Part shown: positions 1-9,224 of the stretch, one piece after another
Position numbering within the stretch: position 1 is the first letter of the stretch
Layout of the letters: the number at the start of each line of letters is the position of its first letter
Source: Nitrosopumilaceae archaeon
Lineage (GTDB): Archaea; Thermoproteota; Nitrososphaeria; Nitrososphaerales; Nitrosopumilaceae
Direction: 5' to 3'
NCBI GenBank assembly: GCA_030041535.1
Contig: JASHNR010000058.1
Span: 103,271-167,270 of the forward strand
Length of the DNA: 64,000 nucleotides
The notes under the pieces: model-generated
The model's database searches: none
Seen by the model: the letters and a program-made list of their open reading frames with translations, nothing else
What the model was told of the DNA's origin: nothing
Made by a program: the position numbers and the translations under genes

Positions 1-123
1 GCAAAGAATTTGGGAATAGCATGTGGGGATGAGATCCCACCACCGATAAAGAGCTATATGGGTATACTAAAGACATATTTTAATATCGAAGTAGAACATT
101 TGCTGAACAAAGATACCTCATAG
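1..123 (+). CDS. C-terminal end of an unidentified protein (partial)
   Basis: An open frame enters from the left edge and stops with TAG at 121-123, giving the last 40 residues of a protein. The piece contains a Cys-Gly-Asp-Glu-Ile-Pro-Pro-Pro stretch and ends in a polar tail. I do not recognise the family from this tail. The next gene starts 29 nt downstream on the same strand, so the two may be co-transcribed. Confidence 0.6.
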   Translation, partial: AKNLGIACGDEIPPPIKSYMGILKTYFNIEVEHLLNKDTS

Positions 124-152
124 GCAGTCATGTTTTTATTTGTAAACCTTGT

Positions 153-512
153 ATGAGTAATGTAATGGAAGAAAGAATAAACATCAATGTTTCTGCAACT
201 GACTATGAATCTACTAGCAAGGCAATCATATCTACATTAAGCAATCTTGAACAAATGGTCCATGGAGAAAAAGACTTTATTGTGACTGATTCAGAATTTG
301 CATTTGGGTGGCATTTTTATGTAGTATGCATTAACAAATCACTTGTAAGAAAACTATCTGATCAATTAGGCCCAGATTTTGAAAAAATAAAGGGAAAGAC
401 CTTGGAACACAAATTTTTGAAATGGCTCGAACAGAAAGTTATTCAAAAAAATACAAAGGTAAAACTTGCCATAAAAGAAGAGATGGAATCTAGCAAGTAC
501 GGTATATTTTAA
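153..512 (+). CDS. Hypothetical protein, 119 aa
   Basis: A small soluble protein with no signal peptide or membrane segment. The N-terminal half looks alpha/beta, and the C-terminal third is Lys/Glu-rich and probably helical. A second Met at residue 5 (165) is an alternative start. It follows the partial gene at the left edge by 29 nt on the same strand. I do not recognise the family. Codon use looks like that of its neighbours and no competing frame is better. Confidence 0.65.
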   Translation: MSNVMEERININVSATDYESTSKAIISTLSNLEQMVHGEKDFIVTDSEFAFGWHFYVVCINKSLVRKLSDQLGPDFEKIKGKTLEHKFLKWLEQKVIQKNTKVKLAIKEEMESSKYGIF

Positions 513-581
513 CATGTAAAAGCTTTTTTTGTATTTTTTACTTCTGATTTTATTTGTACACACTAATAAAATTAAGATAAA

Positions 582-654
582 GGCCCTTGAGGGGAATCGA
601 ACCCCTGTCCGGGGATCCACAGTCCCCTATACTCGCCACTGTACTACAAGGGCC
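582..654 (-). tRNA. tRNA-His(GTG)
   Basis: On the minus strand this folds into a cloverleaf. The anticodon loop CTGTGGA sits on a GGGGA/TCCCC stem and gives anticodon GTG. The T arm is CAGGGGTTCGATTCCCCT-like. An encoded G at -1 faces C73, the usual identity element of tRNA-His, and the seven acceptor pairs are all Watson-Crick. There is no intron and no encoded CCA. Confidence 0.95.
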
Positions 655-762
655 ACATAAAATGAAGTCCTTTTCAATCCAGTATTAATCTTAACTGATT
701 TTGTTCTTGGTAATTTAGCTTGTTTTTGGATGAGATTTGATTATAGTTCACAACATGAAGAG

Positions 763-1815
763 TTATGGATTTATGATTCCTCTACCAACAATCTGTCCCT
801 GTTTTAACATTGTTAGTGCCTCTGTGGCTTGATTTAGTTTGAATCTGTTTGAGATTACGGGTTTTATGATGTTTCGTTGTGCCAGAGATACCAGTTCTAA
901 CATGTCAGGCATAGAACCAGTGTATGAGCCAATTAACCTGTATGCTCTTGTAGGCATGGACACTAGATTTAGTTGCAACGCTCCTCCAAATAATCCAACA
1001 AGAACTACACGTGCTCTTCGTCTGAGTATTTGCATGTCCGTTTCTACGGTCTTGCTTGCGTTAACAAAATCTACCACTGCATCAGCCCCCAAATTTGCCG
1101 TTAACTCCATAATGGCTTTTACAGGATCTTCATTTTTAGAATTGACAACAACATCTGCACCATTCTCTTTTGCTACCTTCAATTTATTATCATCAAGATC
1201 CATCGCTATTACTCTTGCACCAGAAATTGCCTTTGCCAATTGTATTCCCATCAATCCAAGTCCTCCTGCTCCTACTATCACAACATTATCGTTGGGTTTT
1301 AACTGTGCATTCTTAACTGCGCCATATGCAGTTAGGGCCGAACACGATAATGGGGCACTAATATCAGTATCCAAATCATGAATTTTTGCAAGATATTTGT
1401 AACTTGGAACCAAAACATATTCTGCGTATCCACCGTCGTTATAAACTCCCAAAGATCTAGGTTTGTCACATAGATTTTCTTCGCCTATTCTGCAAGCTGG
1501 ACATAGTCCTTCACCAATCCATGGAAATACAAGAACTTTCTCATTTTTTGCAAATCCTTCCACCTCTTCCCCCATACTTTCTACCACACCAGCAACTTCA
1601 TGACCTGGGGTTAGAGGATACTTTACGCCTCGATCAGTCGTCTTCAAGATTTGACCCCCTGGGCCTTCATAACCTCCATCCCAAAGGTGAATATCACTGT
1701 GACACACTCCTGCAGATTCTACTCTAATCAATACTTGAGATCCCTTAGGTTTTGGAGTTTCAAGATTTTGAATTTCAAGCGGTTCTTTTATTTTGACAAT
1801 TCTTGCTGCCTGCAT
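763..1815 (-). CDS. Zinc-dependent medium-chain alcohol dehydrogenase
   Basis: Probable NAD(P)-dependent oxidation of alcohols or reduction of aldehydes in the cytoplasm. The MDR signatures are visible: a CHSDIH catalytic-zinc Cys motif near the N-terminus, GHEVAGVV, a structural-zinc segment (CPACRIGEENLC), and the Rossmann glycine motif GAGGLGLMG. About 350 residues is normal for the family. The open frame extends to 1884, but I chose the Met at 1815 because homology begins there (MQAARIVKI). The preceding 23 codons look like untranslated leader. The substrate cannot be told from sequence. The gene stands alone between tRNA-His and a divergent small gene. Confidence 0.88.
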   Translation of the reverse strand: MQAARIVKIKEPLEIQNLETPKPKGSQVLIRVESAGVCHSDIHLWDGGYEGPGGQILKTTDRGVKYPLTPGHEVAGVVESMGEEVEGFAKNEKVLVFPWIGEGLCPACRIGEENLCDKPRSLGVYNDGGYAEYVLVPSYKYLAKIHDLDTDISAPLSCSALTAYGAVKNAQLKPNDNVVIVGAGGLGLMGIQLAKAISGARVIAMDLDDNKLKVAKENGADVVVNSKNEDPVKAIMELTANLGADAVVDFVNASKTVETDMQILRRRARVVLVGLFGGALQLNLVSMPTRAYRLIGSYTGSMPDMLELVSLAQRNIIKPVISNRFKLNQATEALTMLKQGQIVGRGIINP

Positions 1816-2029
1816 GGTTCGGTTTACTAATATGTCATATAAGATAGTTTTTGTGATTCTTATGCCTATAGATAATATTACCAAACATGACCAAAATTTT
1901 CAATTCATTTCATAATTGAAAAAGAGCTTTTGATGATTCTATTGTGTACCCTTTTTAAAACTATGAAGCTTTCCTCTAGCCTGACAATCACCCGTAAGTT
2001 TATTACTAACAGAAAAAATATTCGCAAAT

Positions 2030-2164
2030 ATGAAGTTTAGAATGTGGTATGTCGCAATGGGAATCACTGCAGCAGTGATCTTCTATAGCATGATCTATTT
2101 AGGACATGTACTCTGTGTTCCTATGGAAAATGCACCATGTGTCTCAATGCTAAGCTCTACGTAG
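2030..2164 (+). CDS. Small single-pass membrane protein, 44 aa
   Basis: A short frame from ATG 2030 to TAG 2162-2164. After MKFRMW comes a hydrophobic helix of about 20 residues, then a short tail with two Cys (HVLCVP and APCVSM) that could form a disulfide outside the membrane. It lies 30 nt upstream of the TYW1 gene on the same strand. Function unknown. It is supported by a plausible start, the basic-then-hydrophobic N-terminus and its fit in the gap, but not by a recognised family. Confidence 0.5.
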   Translation: MKFRMWYVAMGITAAVIFYSMIYLGHVLCVPMENAPCVSMLSST

Positions 2165-2194
2165 ATTTAATTAAAACCAAGTAAGATATTTGAC

Positions 2195-3223
2195 ATGAGC
2201 TGCTCTGGTGAAACCGTGGAGGCAAACAACGAGTTTATCCAGATAAAACCTGTAATTTTAAATCAACTCAAAAAGGCAAAGTATGGAGTGTCTGATCATA
2301 GTACAGTAGAGCTGTGTCATTGGACAAAAAAGTCGTTTAGGAACGAAGGTGATTGTTACAAACACAAGTTTTATGGCATCTCAACTCACAGGTGTATGGA
2401 ATTCTCACCTGCTGGAATGTTTTGTGAGAATAGGTGTGTATATTGTTGGCGCCCAATGGAATTTTATAGTGCAATGAAAATGCAGCCTGAGAAAGTTGCT
2501 CCACCTGAGACCATACTTTCAAGCTTGATGGAAGAGCGAGAGAGGCTGATAATGGGACATTATGGAGACGTTAAAAGTGATAAGAAAAAAATTGACGAAT
2601 CACTTCTTCCAAGCCATTATGCAATATCACTCTCAGGAGAACCGACAATGTACCCTAGACTGCCTGAATTGATAAAATATCTCAAACAGATTCCTGCAAC
2701 AAAATCTGTGTTTTTGGTTACTAATGGGCAGGAACCTGAGATGTTAAAAAAATTACAAGAGGAAGATGCGCTGCCAACCCAGTTGTATTTATCTACAAAT
2801 GCTCCTAATGAAGAGGTTTTCCAACTTGTCAACAGACCAAAATACAAAGACGCTTGGGAAAGGTGGAATACCAGCCTTGAGATACTTTCAGAGATAAATA
2901 CCAGAACTGTACTTCGTGTTACTTTAATCAGAGGCTACAATGATAGCGACCAATTAATTCCAGAGTATGCCAGAATATTCGATCATGGAAATGTCCACTT
3001 TATAGAGATAAAGTCTTACATGCATATAGGTCGCTCAACTAACAGACTAGAACGCTCCGATATGTTGGACATGCCAGAAGTAAGACACTTTGCTAATGCA
3101 TTGATAAGACAAGGTGAGATATATTCAGTGATGGACGAAAGCGAAATTTCAAGAATTGTGGTACTGCAAAATCAGAAGCGATTTATTGACCGCTGGATTT
3201 CTTCTTACGTAGATACCAATTAG
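2195..3223 (+). CDS. taw1: TYW1/Taw1, tRNA-Phe 4-demethylwyosine synthase
   Basis: Radical SAM enzyme that builds the tricyclic 4-demethylwyosine base from N1-methylguanosine 37 of tRNA-Phe, using pyruvate. The SAM-cluster motif is C77-x3-C81-x2-C84 (CENRCVYC). Three more Cys at 41, 54 and 67 are spaced exactly 13 apart, matching the spacing of the second [4Fe-4S] cluster known in archaeal TYW1. The SGEPTMYP segment fits the radical SAM fold. At 342 residues the length is normal for the archaeal form, which lacks the eukaryotic flavodoxin domain. The last 41 nt overlap the convergent rdgB gene. Confidence 0.93.
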   Translation: MSCSGETVEANNEFIQIKPVILNQLKKAKYGVSDHSTVELCHWTKKSFRNEGDCYKHKFYGISTHRCMEFSPAGMFCENRCVYCWRPMEFYSAMKMQPEKVAPPETILSSLMEERERLIMGHYGDVKSDKKKIDESLLPSHYAISLSGEPTMYPRLPELIKYLKQIPATKSVFLVTNGQEPEMLKKLQEEDALPTQLYLSTNAPNEEVFQLVNRPKYKDAWERWNTSLEILSEINTRTVLRVTLIRGYNDSDQLIPEYARIFDHGNVHFIEIKSYMHIGRSTNRLERSDMLDMPEVRHFANALIRQGEIYSVMDESEISRIVVLQNQKRFIDRWISSYVDTN

Positions 3224-3752
3224 CAAATTTTTTTAATGCCAAATACCTGTGTGAAATAATATTTTTATTCTTTAGTTGTGAATATGTCAAAGTTTGCCCC
3301 TCTGGAACAAATATTGGATCAAACCCCCACTTTCTACCTTGTATTTTTCTAGATATTTTTCCACACACATTAGCATCAAAGAACATAACATATTTCTCTG
3401 TTTCACAGTATGCAATAATAGATCTAAATGTGGCATTTCTTTGTTTTGCCAGCAATCTTAGAATACCCTTATTTCCAATAGTATCAAATACAAATGATGA
3501 ATACGGCCCAGGAAAGCCTTTCAGTGATGAAATGAACAATCCATCATCTTCTATTATTACTGGTTTTGAGCAGAATGAAAATGCTTGTCTAGCTTTGTGT
3601 TGTGCTATTTCTTCAAGACTATTTGTTTGTATTTCCTGAAGTTTACACTTGAAAAATTCTAGCGATATACCAAATCCTGACAAAATGGCACGGGCTTCCT
3701 TGAACTTGTTTTCGTTGGATGAAGCAAAAAGGACGCTAGATGACATTTGCAT
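3183..3752 (-). CDS. rdgB: XTP/dITP pyrophosphatase (RdgB/HAM1 family)
   Basis: House-cleaning nucleotidase that hydrolyses non-canonical purine triphosphates (ITP, XTP) to monophosphates and pyrophosphate. The N-terminal ASSNENKFKEA motif (S/T-x-N-x-x-K) and the EDDGLFI and GFPGPYSSF segments are classic for the family, and 189 aa is the normal length. It starts inside the end of bud32 (17 nt overlap), so the two are probably translated from one transcript. Its 3' end overlaps tyw1 convergently. Confidence 0.93.
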   Translation of the reverse strand: MQMSSSVLFASSNENKFKEARAILSGFGISLEFFKCKLQEIQTNSLEEIAQHKARQAFSFCSKPVIIEDDGLFISSLKGFPGPYSSFVFDTIGNKGILRLLAKQRNATFRSIIAYCETEKYVMFFDANVCGKISRKIQGRKWGFDPIFVPEGQTLTYSQLKNKNIISHRYLALKKFANWYLRKKKSSGQ

Positions 3753-4362
3753 ACCTGCCCCTTTTCTCTATATTCAATACCTGTGAGATGACTTTCTCCT
3801 TTCTCGAACTGCCTACAATTTTGCCATATCCCTTCAAAAATGACGACCATGCAGAGTTTACGATTGCAACATGGGCGCTATTTAGTACCTCTTTGAACAA
3901 CCTAAGATCAATGGCATGATCCTCTACTTTTTCTGTTCTCTGGGCAAGTCCAAAATCTAAGATTATCAATTTGTCAGATGTTAGTATGAAATTCGACGTG
4001 GTGACATCTCCATGCATTATACCATTCTTGTGCAAAATGCCTATTATTTTTCCAATTTTTTCACATGTTTTTATTATCACTTTATTTGACAAATCTCTCA
4101 CCAATTCTCCTGATACAAACTGCAAGTATATTTCGAATTTATTTTGATCCACAAAATAGACAAGCGGGGCAGTGACTCCAAATGATTTTACTTCTGAAAT
4201 CATCTTTGCTTCCCGAATAGTTCTCAGTGTACGAATTCTATTATCAAGAATTTCATTACGGTATTCTTTTCTTTTTCTAATTTTGAGAATGGATTTTCTG
4301 CCATTCCATGTTGTTAGATAAATATCAGCCTCTGCTCCCTTTTTCATTAATCTCAATATCAT
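3736..4362 (-). CDS. bud32: KEOPS kinase/ATPase Bud32
   Basis: A small atypical kinase-like ATPase of the KEOPS complex, which makes t6A37 in ANN-decoding tRNAs together with Kae1. Visible features are GAEADIY (minimal P-loop), the Lys in SILKIRKRKEYR, HGDVTTSNFIL (catalytic loop) and ILDFGLA (DFG). About 208 aa is the normal stand-alone Bud32 size. I preferred ATG 4362 over the adjoining TTG at 4365. In many archaea bud32 is fused or adjacent to kae1. Here kae1 lies on the same strand about 0.5 kb upstream with an oppositely oriented gene in between. Confidence 0.93.
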   Translation of the reverse strand: MILRLMKKGAEADIYLTTWNGRKSILKIRKRKEYRNEILDNRIRTLRTIREAKMISEVKSFGVTAPLVYFVDQNKFEIYLQFVSGELVRDLSNKVIIKTCEKIGKIIGILHKNGIMHGDVTTSNFILTSDKLIILDFGLAQRTEKVEDHAIDLRLFKEVLNSAHVAIVNSAWSSFLKGYGKIVGSSRKEKVISQVLNIEKRGRYANVI

Positions 4363-4491
4363 CAAGTGTCATATCACATAATTTAAGTTACAATCATATC
4401 AGAAGAATTACATTGCCAGTGTTTTACCCATGCAGTAATACCGATAATAAATACAAACTTGATATTAACAACTCTCTAAATTAATGACTAT

Positions 4492-4857
4492 GTGATATAC
4501 AGTTATAACATACGATTAAAAAAAGATTTCATGGAACCAAACGAAAAAAAAATCATGCAAGAGGACTGTTCAGAAGATACAATAGGCATAGGCATACTTA
4601 CTCTCACTAACATGAGAATAGCTTTTGACAAAACAGAAGGTCGAATTATGGATTTTTCTAAAAAGTTTGGCGAGACTGTGATAGAAGCTAAACTCAACGA
4701 CATAGTGGAAGTGGCAAAAGAAGGAAGACTTGTCAAAAAACTTCTAATTAAAATCAAAACTAACGAAGGAGAAAAAACGTACAAATTTGGTGTCTTTAAC
4801 AATGGAAAATGGGAAAAGACAGTACAAGACACTATTTCTAACTACAAGGATCAATAA
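4492..4857 (+). CDS. PH-like domain protein, function unknown
   Basis: A 121-aa soluble protein with repeated beta strands and a C-terminal amphipathic helix (WEKTVQDTISNYK). The pattern resembles the PH/GRAM-like fold: ILTLTNMRIAFDK, then strands, then helix. The GTG at 4492 has a TATA-like GATATTAAC about 25 nt upstream. The Met at 4531 is the alternative start. It is inserted between the KEOPS genes kae1 and bud32 but runs opposite to them, and overlaps the end of kae1 by 7 nt. The fold assignment is an inference from the strand pattern only. Confidence 0.65.
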   Translation: MIYSYNIRLKKDFMEPNEKKIMQEDCSEDTIGIGILTLTNMRIAFDKTEGRIMDFSKKFGETVIEAKLNDIVEVAKEGRLVKKLLIKIKTNEGEKTYKFGVFNNGKWEKTVQDTISNYKDQ

Positions 4858-5834
4858 AGTATCTCTACAGTATCTAGTCTCCACGATTGTCTTACAAATG
4901 TATTTTCTAACTTTGCACCAGCCTTTTTTGATGATTCTAATAAGCCTACCCAAGAGATCTGAGAGCCACAGTCTCCAGAATATTCTTTTGGAGATACAAA
5001 GAATTTACAATCGTGCCTCTTACATATGCTTTGAAGAATTTCTGATAGCCTCTTGTTGGCTGCTACGCCGCCCACTACTAGAAATTCTTTCTTTCCTGTA
5101 AATGATAAGGCTCTCTCTACAGCTTCACCTATCATTGAAAATGCTGTTTCTTGCAATGAAAAGCATGCAGTCTCGAGTCCTTTTGGAATTATTCGTTTTG
5201 TGGCAGAAAAAAGACCCGAAAAAGATACGTCGTTTCCCTTGACTACATATGGCAGAGGTTCATAATTAGACGACTTGGATGCAAGTTCCTCGATTTTTGT
5301 ACCGCAAGGTGACGCAAATCCAGCATGTCTTCCAATTTGATCTAACAATTGCCCTAACGTTATGTCTAGTGTTTCACCAAATACCCGCCATCTCTTACCT
5401 AGAAATGCAAGAATCATAGTATGTCCCCCTGATACAAGTAAAACTAGAGGATCTTTTGCTCCAGTAAGCATCTTGCCCAATTCAATATGACCAAGGGCGT
5501 GATTTACCGGATATACTGGTATATCGTAATATGAAGAAAGAGATCTTGCTACGACTGCACCAATTCTAAGACAGGGACCAAGACCTGGACCTGCAGCATA
5601 TGAGACTAGATCAAGTTCAGTGATTTTTACATCAGCTTTTTCCAGACATTCTGATAGTACTTGAGGAGAGTTTTCAGCATGATGACGAGATGCTTCTCGT
5701 GGATGTATTCCTTCACCTTCAGGCGGTCGGTATATTTTTCGGACATCTGACAAAATCCTTCCACTTTTGCCTCTTTTCTCAATAATGGCACACGAAAAGG
5801 TATGAGCTGTACTTTCTATTCCCAGACAGAACAT
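4851..5834 (-). CDS. kae1: KEOPS catalytic subunit Kae1 (tRNA t6A synthase)
   Basis: Transfers threonylcarbamoyl from threonylcarbamoyl-AMP to A37 of tRNA. The ASKHA-fold landmarks are present: GIESTAHTFS at the N-terminus, AAGPGLGPCLRIG, NHALGHIELG with the two metal-binding His, LVSGGHTMI, and VVGGVAAN near the C-terminus. At 327 aa it is the stand-alone archaeal length, without a Bud32 fusion. It is followed 1 nt downstream of the YchF-type GTPase gene on the same strand, so the two are probably co-transcribed. Confidence 0.95.
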   Translation of the reverse strand: MFCLGIESTAHTFSCAIIEKRGKSGRILSDVRKIYRPPEGEGIHPREASRHHAENSPQVLSECLEKADVKITELDLVSYAAGPGLGPCLRIGAVVARSLSSYYDIPVYPVNHALGHIELGKMLTGAKDPLVLLVSGGHTMILAFLGKRWRVFGETLDITLGQLLDQIGRHAGFASPCGTKIEELASKSSNYEPLPYVVKGNDVSFSGLFSATKRIIPKGLETACFSLQETAFSMIGEAVERALSFTGKKEFLVVGGVAANKRLSEILQSICKRHDCKFFVSPKEYSGDCGSQISWVGLLESSKKAGAKLENTFVRQSWRLDTVEILY

Positions 5835-5835
5835 A

Positions 5836-7026
5836 TTATCCTCGACTTAGAGTTGACATTATTTTCAACACATCTCCATTTTTTAATTGATGCTCTGCAC
5901 CTACTCGTTGTTTTGTCTTGGCGTCTACTGCATAAAGGAATCCTTTTGCTAGATCTTCATGTACAATCCTAGCAAGATCTCTTGCAGTGGATCCTGCTGG
6001 AAGTAATCTCGCATCTGGTAAGATTTCCCCATTCTTGTTTGATAGTTTTGATTCATCTTCTACTGGAAAAACTGTAATCAATTTTAAAAGATCAAAACAA
6101 GCAGAATCTAGTATTTGTTGAATTCCTGTACCTCCAATCTTAGACAGTACTTTTTGAGCCAAGTCTAATGCTTTTTGTTGTTGTGGGCTCAGACTTGTTC
6201 CTTTTATTTTAAAGTCTTTTTCTCCTGAGAGATAATCCACAAGACCTCCTTTTGCAGCTTTTCTTAACAATAGTTCAGTCTCTGCACTACATGCTATTGT
6301 ATTATGTATTTTTTTTAATTCATCCAATATGCCAAGATCATGGCAGAGATCAGATTTGTTGGCAGCAATTATAATCGGTTTGGTCCTCTTCCTCAATTCT
6401 TTTACAAACGAGAGAATATCATTTTCATCCCAATCCAGAGGTTTTTTTATTTGTAAATTCAAATGATGTAAGATAACTTCCACATCATACTCCACAATTC
6501 CAAGGCCGCTGAATCTTTGAGTAATAGCATGAATGACTTTGCCACTTTTGCTTTCTAGCTCTCGCGTCAACTTATGCCATTCTCTCTGAAGTATTTGCTT
6601 CATCCATTGATCAAATTCTTCTTCTACAAACTTCACATCTTCGAGTGGATCATGAGTGCCAGCTGGAACAGGTTGACCTTGAATATCTGTTGATCCTGAT
6701 GCATCCACCACATGGATCAATACTTCTGCCTGTCTTGCATCATCTAGAAATTTATTTCCTAGCCCTTTTCCCTCATGAGCACCAGGAACAAGACCTGCTA
6801 CATCAATTAGTTTCACGGGAATAAATCTGGTTCCTTTTACACATAGCTGATGAACATGATTTATCCCAAAATGTTTGCATGCACATTCAGTTTTAACATA
6901 AGCAATACCAACGTTGGGCTCAATTGTAGTAAAGGGGTAATTTCCAATCTGTGCGGTGGTTTGAGTTGCAGCTGAGAAGAATGTTGATTTTCCGACATTA
7001 GTTTTGCCCAATAACCCGATCTGCAT
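5836..7026 (-). CDS. OBG-family GTPase, archaeal YchF type
   Basis: A translation-associated P-loop NTPase. The G1 motif is GKTNVGKS, followed by [12 protein letters not shown] and [22 protein letters not shown] (G3). NKSD is G4. The C-terminal region around [28 protein letters not shown] is a TGS domain. At 396 aa it is the expected size for the archaeal branch (P. horikoshii type). The start at ATG 7026 is immediately before the G1 strand. It is head-to-tail with kae1 (1 nt gap), a pairing that suggests one operon for translation-quality functions. Confidence 0.92.
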   Translation of the reverse strand: MQIGLLGKTNVGKSTFFSAATQTTAQIGNYPFTTIEPNVGIAYVKTECACKHFGINHVHQLCVKGTRFIPVKLIDVAGLVPGAHEGKGLGNKFLDDARQAEVLIHVVDASGSTDIQGQPVPAGTHDPLEDVKFVEEEFDQWMKQILQREWHKLTRELESKSGKVIHAITQRFSGLGIVEYDVEVILHHLNLQIKKPLDWDENDILSFVKELRKRTKPIIIAANKSDLCHDLGILDELKKIHNTIACSAETELLLRKAAKGGLVDYLSGEKDFKIKGTSLSPQQQKALDLAQKVLSKIGGTGIQQILDSACFDLLKLITVFPVEDESKLSNKNGEILPDARLLPAGSTARDLARIVHEDLAKGFLYAVDAKTKQRVGAEHQLKNGDVLKIMSTLSRG

Positions 7027-7099
7027 GAAAATTAGTTCAAGGTCTGCTCTTATTAGTATTGCAGAAGTGTTTAATTGAATTCATCCTTCAACTTATTCG

Positions 7100-7651
7100 T
7101 TGAAAATAATAACAGGAAATCCTGGAACGGGAAAACACACAGTAGCTAGAATACTTGCAAGAAATATAGGGTTGGAACTAATCGATGTAAATGAAATGTC
7201 AATGCATGAAGGCATGACTGAAAGAAATGGTCGTGTATTAGAGGTAGATGTTCGAAAACTAAAGAGAGTTTTAGACAAAAAAATACCAAAGAATGCATTG
7301 CTTGTAGGGCATTTAGCTCCCTACATTATTTCAAAAAGTAAGATAGAGATTGCCGTCGTATTGAGGCGTAATCCATACAACTTGGAGGACGTTTACAAAA
7401 AAAGAAGATATGATAAGAAAAAAATGCTTGAAAATTTGGGTAGTGAGATAATAGGAATTACGTACTATGATACAATAAAAAATATAGGGCGCAAGAAAAC
7501 TTTTCAATTTGATACTACTAACAAATCAGTATCCAGTATAGTAAAGAAAATCGAGTCTCTTTTTGTAAAAGGCAAAGCAAAGGAAGACAATGTAGATTGG
7601 TTGAAAATGGTTTCAGAAAAAAAGGACCTGAAGAGATTTTTCCCGTACTAG
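7100..7651 (+). CDS. Fap7/AK6-like adenylate kinase (small-subunit maturation)
   Basis: A P-loop kinase of the Fap7/hCINAP family, known to act as an adenylate kinase/ATPase and to assist late small-ribosomal-subunit maturation. The Walker A motif GNPGTGKHT comes straight after the start, followed by NEMSMHEGMTERNGR-like substrate-binding and VGHLAPY, both hallmarks of the family. The start is TTG at 7100, since no ATG precedes the Walker strand. The length of 183 aa is normal. It is divergent from the YchF gene and followed 34 nt later by tgtA. Confidence 0.87.
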   Translation: MKIITGNPGTGKHTVARILARNIGLELIDVNEMSMHEGMTERNGRVLEVDVRKLKRVLDKKIPKNALLVGHLAPYIISKSKIEIAVVLRRNPYNLEDVYKKRRYDKKKMLENLGSEIIGITYYDTIKNIGRKKTFQFDTTNKSVSSIVKKIESLFVKGKAKEDNVDWLKMVSEKKDLKRFFPY

Positions 7652-7685
7652 ATTCAAATTACGTTGTGTTAAATCAAGATATGAA

Positions 7686-9200
7686 ATGTTTGAGATAAAA
7701 AAATCTGATCTAGCAGGAAGAATAGGAATACTGCATACTAATCACGGTAAGATTGAGACTCCAGCATATGTGCCAGTAATTCACCCAGTACGACAGTCAA
7801 TATCCACAAAAAAAATACGAGAAATGGGTTTTGATCTTGTTATAACAAATGCGTTTATCGCACTAAAACAGCGCGGTGATGAAGCCATAGAAAAAGGAAT
7901 CCACAAAATAATTGACTATGACGGTGCAGTGATGACAGATTCTGGTGGATATCAAGTTCTAGAATATGGTAACATAGATACAAATTACAAGACCATGGCA
8001 GCATTTGAAAAAGGAATTGCAACAGATTTTGCTATTCCACTAGATAAACCAACAGGTTTTGGATTATCAAAGAAGAAGGCAAGAGAATATGTCAATCACA
8101 CACTAAAGGTATCAAAAGAAACTCTTGAGACAAGAGATGACAATGGACAGATATGGATGGGACCAATACAGGGAAGCGAGTATTCTGATCTAGTTAAAGA
8201 ATCAACTAAGGCTTTGGTAAAATATGGTTTTCAAATGCTGGCACTAGGAAGTCCAGTAGAATTCATGGAGTCATACGAATACAAACTTTTGGCAAAAATG
8301 ATAATTACTGCAAAAAAAGAGATGCCTGATTCCATTCCGCTTCATCTCTTTGGCGCAGGCCACCCCCTTACAATCCCGCTAGCCGTGGCTCTTGGTTGTG
8401 ATACCTTTGATTCTGCCTCCTATATGCTATATGCAAAACATGATAGGTATATCATGGAAGACGGTACTGCCCATCTTAACGAGATATCATACTTTTCTTG
8501 TACTTGTGAAATATGTAGCAAATACAAGCCAAAGGAGATCCAATCTCTTCCTAGAGATGAAAAAATAAACAGTGTTGCTTTACACAATCTTTATTCTATA
8601 AAGGCTGAGGTTGACAGGGTTAAGGAATGCATCCATGAAGGACGATTATGGGAATATATATTAAAGAAAGCACGTGCACACCCAAAACTCTTTGAAATCA
8701 TATCAGTTCTCACTTCAAACACCCCATTTCTTATCAGAAACACGCCCAGATTCAAAGAAAATGCAATATTCTTGTTTTCAAGGGAGGATCAATTTAGACC
8801 GGAGGTATCTAGATTTCATAGCATGGTGAGGAAATTTAAGACCAGTAAGAAAAATCTTGTAATTATTCCAGACGGTACCATGAGACCATTTTACTTATCA
8901 ATAGAATATAACAAATTGAAAAAGAGGTTTGCAAGTATTGCAGAACACGCTCAGTTCTGTCAGTACAACCCATATCTAGGAATAATACCTCTAGAACTTT
9001 CTGACATTTATCCTGCAGCACATTATGTAATGTCTGATTCTCAAGACAACAAAGATGAGTTTTCGGAATTTGCCAAGACCTGGAACATATTCCTTAAACA
9101 AAACAAATTCAAAACAATCTATGCTGCAAATGATGACTTTCTAAAGTATCATGCAAAACTAACAAAAAAGAAGATCAAATTTTTCAATTTTAAAAAATAA
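7686..9200 (+). CDS. tgtA: Archaeosine tRNA-guanine transglycosylase
   Basis: Exchanges guanine 15 of tRNA for preQ0, the first tRNA-level step of archaeosine synthesis. MTDSGGYQ carries the Asp (D85) that should match the conserved Asp of the active site, and FDSASYMLYAKHDRY is the second acidic region. A zinc site is formed by CTCEIC plus the His of ALHNLYS. After the TIM-barrel come C1/C2-type domains. At 504 aa it is shorter than PUA-bearing archaeal enzymes, and I see no obvious PUA domain at the C-terminus, which ends in a Lys-rich tail. ATG 7686 is the only plausible start. Confidence 0.92.
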   Translation: MFEIKKSDLAGRIGILHTNHGKIETPAYVPVIHPVRQSISTKKIREMGFDLVITNAFIALKQRGDEAIEKGIHKIIDYDGAVMTDSGGYQVLEYGNIDTNYKTMAAFEKGIATDFAIPLDKPTGFGLSKKKAREYVNHTLKVSKETLETRDDNGQIWMGPIQGSEYSDLVKESTKALVKYGFQMLALGSPVEFMESYEYKLLAKMIITAKKEMPDSIPLHLFGAGHPLTIPLAVALGCDTFDSASYMLYAKHDRYIMEDGTAHLNEISYFSCTCEICSKYKPKEIQSLPRDEKINSVALHNLYSIKAEVDRVKECIHEGRLWEYILKKARAHPKLFEIISVLTSNTPFLIRNTPRFKENAIFLFSREDQFRPEVSRFHSMVRKFKTSKKNLVIIPDGTMRPFYLSIEYNKLKKRFASIAEHAQFCQYNPYLGIIPLELSDIYPAAHYVMSDSQDNKDEFSEFAKTWNIFLKQNKFKTIYAANDDFLKYHAKLTKKKIKFFNFKK

Positions 9201-9224
9201 GAAAAAATGGAAGAACGGTTTCGT

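Noticed and set aside
366-620. Minus-strand frame running through tRNA-His
   Set aside because: It crosses a tRNA gene and the opposite-strand hypothetical gene. Its start lies inside the tRNA.
839-1381. 180-codon plus-strand frame opposite the alcohol dehydrogenase
   Set aside because: Antisense shadow. The minus-strand product has every MDR motif.
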